Assembly: GCA_013397845.1 (NCBI GenBank)
Contig: VZTG01001724.1
Coordinates: forward strand, 350,644-414,643
DNA from: Melanocharis versteri
Taxonomy: Eukaryota > Chordata > Aves > Passeriformes > Melanocharitidae
DNA: 64,000 bases
Reading direction: 5' to 3'
Positions 61,359-64,000 of the stretch are shown here, one piece after another. The stretch's first letter is position 1; each line of letters opens with the position of its first letter. A model generated the notes under the pieces. It did not search any database. It had not been told where the DNA came from and worked only from the letters and a program-made list of their open reading frames with translations. The position numbers and the translations under genes were made by a program.

Positions 61359-64000
61359 GCAATGCCTGTTAACTCAACTAAACTCAAAAGGCCCCACAGT
61401 ACCATTTGCTAGACAAGAGTCCACATAACAGACGAACTCCATGTTGAATTTCACAGTTGTTAATTCCAACATCCTGCCTGCTAATGAACAGTAATAGTTC
61501 CATGGATGGCAAAAATCATGTTTATTATATGGTTTCAACAAATTGCATCAGAGCTAAAAAAAAAAAATAATTCTTAAGGGCAACAATTGTCTCTGGTCCT
61601 TTACGATGAAAGATATAAAATGTTGGCATTAAAAAGCCAGTTCTTTCTGGGAATGATGCTGTGGTGACCAGGCAGAAGTATTGGTAGTGCTGAAATCAGG
61701 CTCAGCACAGAAGCATTTTAGAAACATCTTGAAGGAAGCCAAATACCACTTTCTTGTGTTATCAGCATGCTAACAGCACTAAGTATATAATATAATAATA
61801 GTTGATTATAGTCTATAATTATCTGGAAAATCCATTTATATCTTAAAATTCCCACCATCTATTTTAGTTTTTAAAAGTAAGGTTCATCTGATTATTTCCC
61901 TGAAATTTACTGAAGAAAGTTAAAAAAAAAAGAAAAAAAAGGGTTTGAAAGCTCTAAGGTACAGGCTTCCCTAAAAAAAGCCTGCATGAAAAATAAGAAT
62001 TAAACTACAGCAGCAACTTGTTCCAGAGAAAAAAAAATGCAAGTTTAATCTATGATGTAGGCATATCTATGTCTAAGCTTTGTATTTGATTAATTTGCTA
62101 ATATAGTTAATTCAGCAGAGACTCAAAGTAGGTAACCACTGAAACATCTTGTTTTCCTACTCTTAAACTACTCATTTATTAGCAAGGAACTGACTTTAAG
62201 CGAGCCACTATCAGCAGCTTCACCTCTAGTAAAAGGGACTGCAGTCCCCATGCAAAATAGGTTGAAGCATACAATAAGGTTTAAAAAAATACGTTGCTGG
62301 AACTTCACAATGTACTGTATAAATACAGCATGTGCTAATGATTTTAATTTGTTTCAAGTTATTAAATAGGACTTTCTACTGCAAAATTCAATGGAAATCC
62401 TGCTGAAAGATATTGTAGCTGGTACTACAAAACAACGAAGTATTAAAACATATTACTGGATAGAAGTACATCCAATTGAGAATAACCTACTTTTACATTA
62501 ATTGTTCCAGAATAAAATTCACTTTCTTCTGAAATAACAGCTCCATCCAGAAACTACTAATGAAGGCTGTTTCATCCTTAGTATCTTTTCAGATATTTCC
62601 CTTTTTAGCATTTATTGCCTGTAATACCCATGTGAAACGATGAAAGTTCTAATCACACACCAGCACCTTACTCTGTTTATTGATCAAGCAGCACTCAGGA
62701 AAAAAGAATAATAAAAGGGTAATCCACTTATGGTTTATTAGAAGAATTCTGCCATTTTTTTGGGATGCTTACCATGAAGGTCAAAGACCAGGAACAAATA
62801 CCACCTGTGGACAAGGTCACTGTAAACCAAATGTAGACATTTGACACTGGCAGGGGAAGATGACAAACCTCACAGTGTTAAGCGTGTATCAACTCCCTTT
62901 TCATAAGTAAATGACTCCAGCCTACAATACTGTCAATCCACACCTGCACTAGCATTAAATACTTCACCACACAATTTGATTTCAAAGCATCTTAAGCCTT
63001 CTTAGCTCTTGATTTTAGTAAGCGTCAGTAAAAGTCAGCATATTGAAGAACCCACCTCAGCACCTTTCCTTGTAAACTCAATAGTAACCAGAGAAGGCCA
63101 CTGTATTCCTGAAATGCTTTCAACACCAGCTGATGACAAGGTTTATCGAGCATTAAAGGCATCCTGGGTTGCCATTACTAATCCTGACTCTTCTGCCAAT
63201 CCACTTAAATCTCTACCCTTCCACATTAGTACAGAACCGCACCACAAAAAGAAAAGATGTTGCCTTTTGGCACATCATGTCAGGCAGATCTTGAGGCACT
63301 AAGTACAGCATTAAAGTATTTGTTCCTATCCTACAGTCAGTAGTTATTTAAATACCAACTCGGATTCTACTATTTTTTAAGATATCATAATATTGTGCCT
63401 CATTTTGTAAATCACTTTTTTTTTTCTAATCAACATTTCTCAGAGTCCCCTACTTGTTTTAATATAAAGTCTGCAAAAAAATAGGAAGCAAAAACATCTT
63501 AAGCTTAAATGATGTTCTAAAATATTTAACTCCTTGTTTTAGCCAATTTCTAAATAAAGACGAAACTAAGACATTGAGCACAAAAGGCTTTTAAACAGAT
63601 GTGTTTTTATTGAAGTTATTTTATACTTAATAACCTTTCTGTAGTGTTTCAAAACTCTATTTTTTAAATTCTGCAATACTCATCACAATATTTCTTGCCT
63701 ACAGTGAAAAGCGACTAGTTCATTTTTGATTTCCCAACTGATTTTTTCCCCCATTTAAACAGAAAGCACTCGAAGCAATTATGATTGTGGCCCTCCCTCT
63801 GTCAGAAAAACAACACCAGAATAATGCCTATTTGCTCAGTAACAGGTATTAAAAAATCTTTTACAGGTTTAGGAACCTATTATTTGGTAATTGTACATAA
63901 ATCACCACTGTAGAACTTAGGCACCTCAATGGATAGGTAACTACTTTCATTGCTTGTTATCATATTCTTAAGCCAGTCATTGTAAACCAGCCAAAGGCCA

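Larger units (their letters stand above)
51663..64000 (-). other. ARMC1: Large ARMC1 intron, open at the right edge
   Basis: This is minus-strand sequence upstream of the exon for residues 93-155. I looked for the missing N-terminal exons (Leu-rich helical repeats, ending in ..AA in phase 2) and did not recognise them, so the intron probably exceeds 12.3 kb. It contains five CR1 pieces at 54.1-58.6 kb, TA and CA microsatellites, and poly(A)/poly(T) tracts. The stretch 58.6-64.0 kb has no repeat or gene I can name. Confidence 0.7.

Noticed and set aside
63009..63302. 97-codon plus-strand open frame considered as an ARMC1 neighbour or upstream exon
   Set aside because: Wrong strand for ARMC1, no resemblance to its N-terminus and no flanking splice signals I trust.
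1..64000. CRISPR arrays, operons, tRNA/rRNA genes, endogenous retroviral LTRs
   Set aside because: No regularly spaced repeats, no cloverleaf or rRNA signature and no primer-binding site or paired LTRs were recognised. The genome is vertebrate.

Overview
The window looks like a stretch of bird nuclear genome. At least eleven fragments carry the avian CR1 LINE signature: a 3' end resembling ATTCTATGATTCTATGA, a conserved 3' tail near 'cccttccaaccc', and fossil translations of the reverse-transcriptase C-terminus. The sequence is AT-rich and gene-poor, with vertebrate-style split exons.

The only protein-coding gene I can support is ARMC1 (armadillo repeat containing 1) on the minus strand. Its last four coding exons lie at 51473-51662, 48013-48129, 47855-47929 and 47104-47295. 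All junctions are GT-AG and the reading frame is continuous across them. Together they encode 190 residues, which fit residues 93-282 of a 282-residue protein. I did not find the exons for the N-terminal ~92 residues, so 51663-64000 reads as intron and the gene continues past the right edge. Below the stop codon, the 3' UTR contains a series of AATAAA signals between 47015 and about 45039.

Layout: 1 to ~45 kb is the intergenic region downstream of ARMC1, with scattered CR1 fragments, simple repeats and a few possible conserved or structured non-coding segments. A GC/CpG-rich island at about 36.2-36.5 kb holds an 8-bp minisatellite, a good CTCF-like motif and a short inverted repeat, and it abuts a GC-rich CR1. 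ARMC1 3' UTR and exons occupy ~45-51.7 kb. Intronic sequence from 51.7 kb to the end includes a dense CR1 cluster at 54.1-58.6 kb.

I see no other real genes, rRNA, tRNA, CRISPR or prokaryotic features. Nearly all other open frames are chance frames or CR1 fossils. I see no convincing undescribed biological system. The most interesting leads are the CpG island with its CTCF motif, the HMA-like region of ARMC1 that lacks a CxxC, a perfect 13-bp stem at 4.27 kb, and a palindromic double E-box at 31.1 kb.
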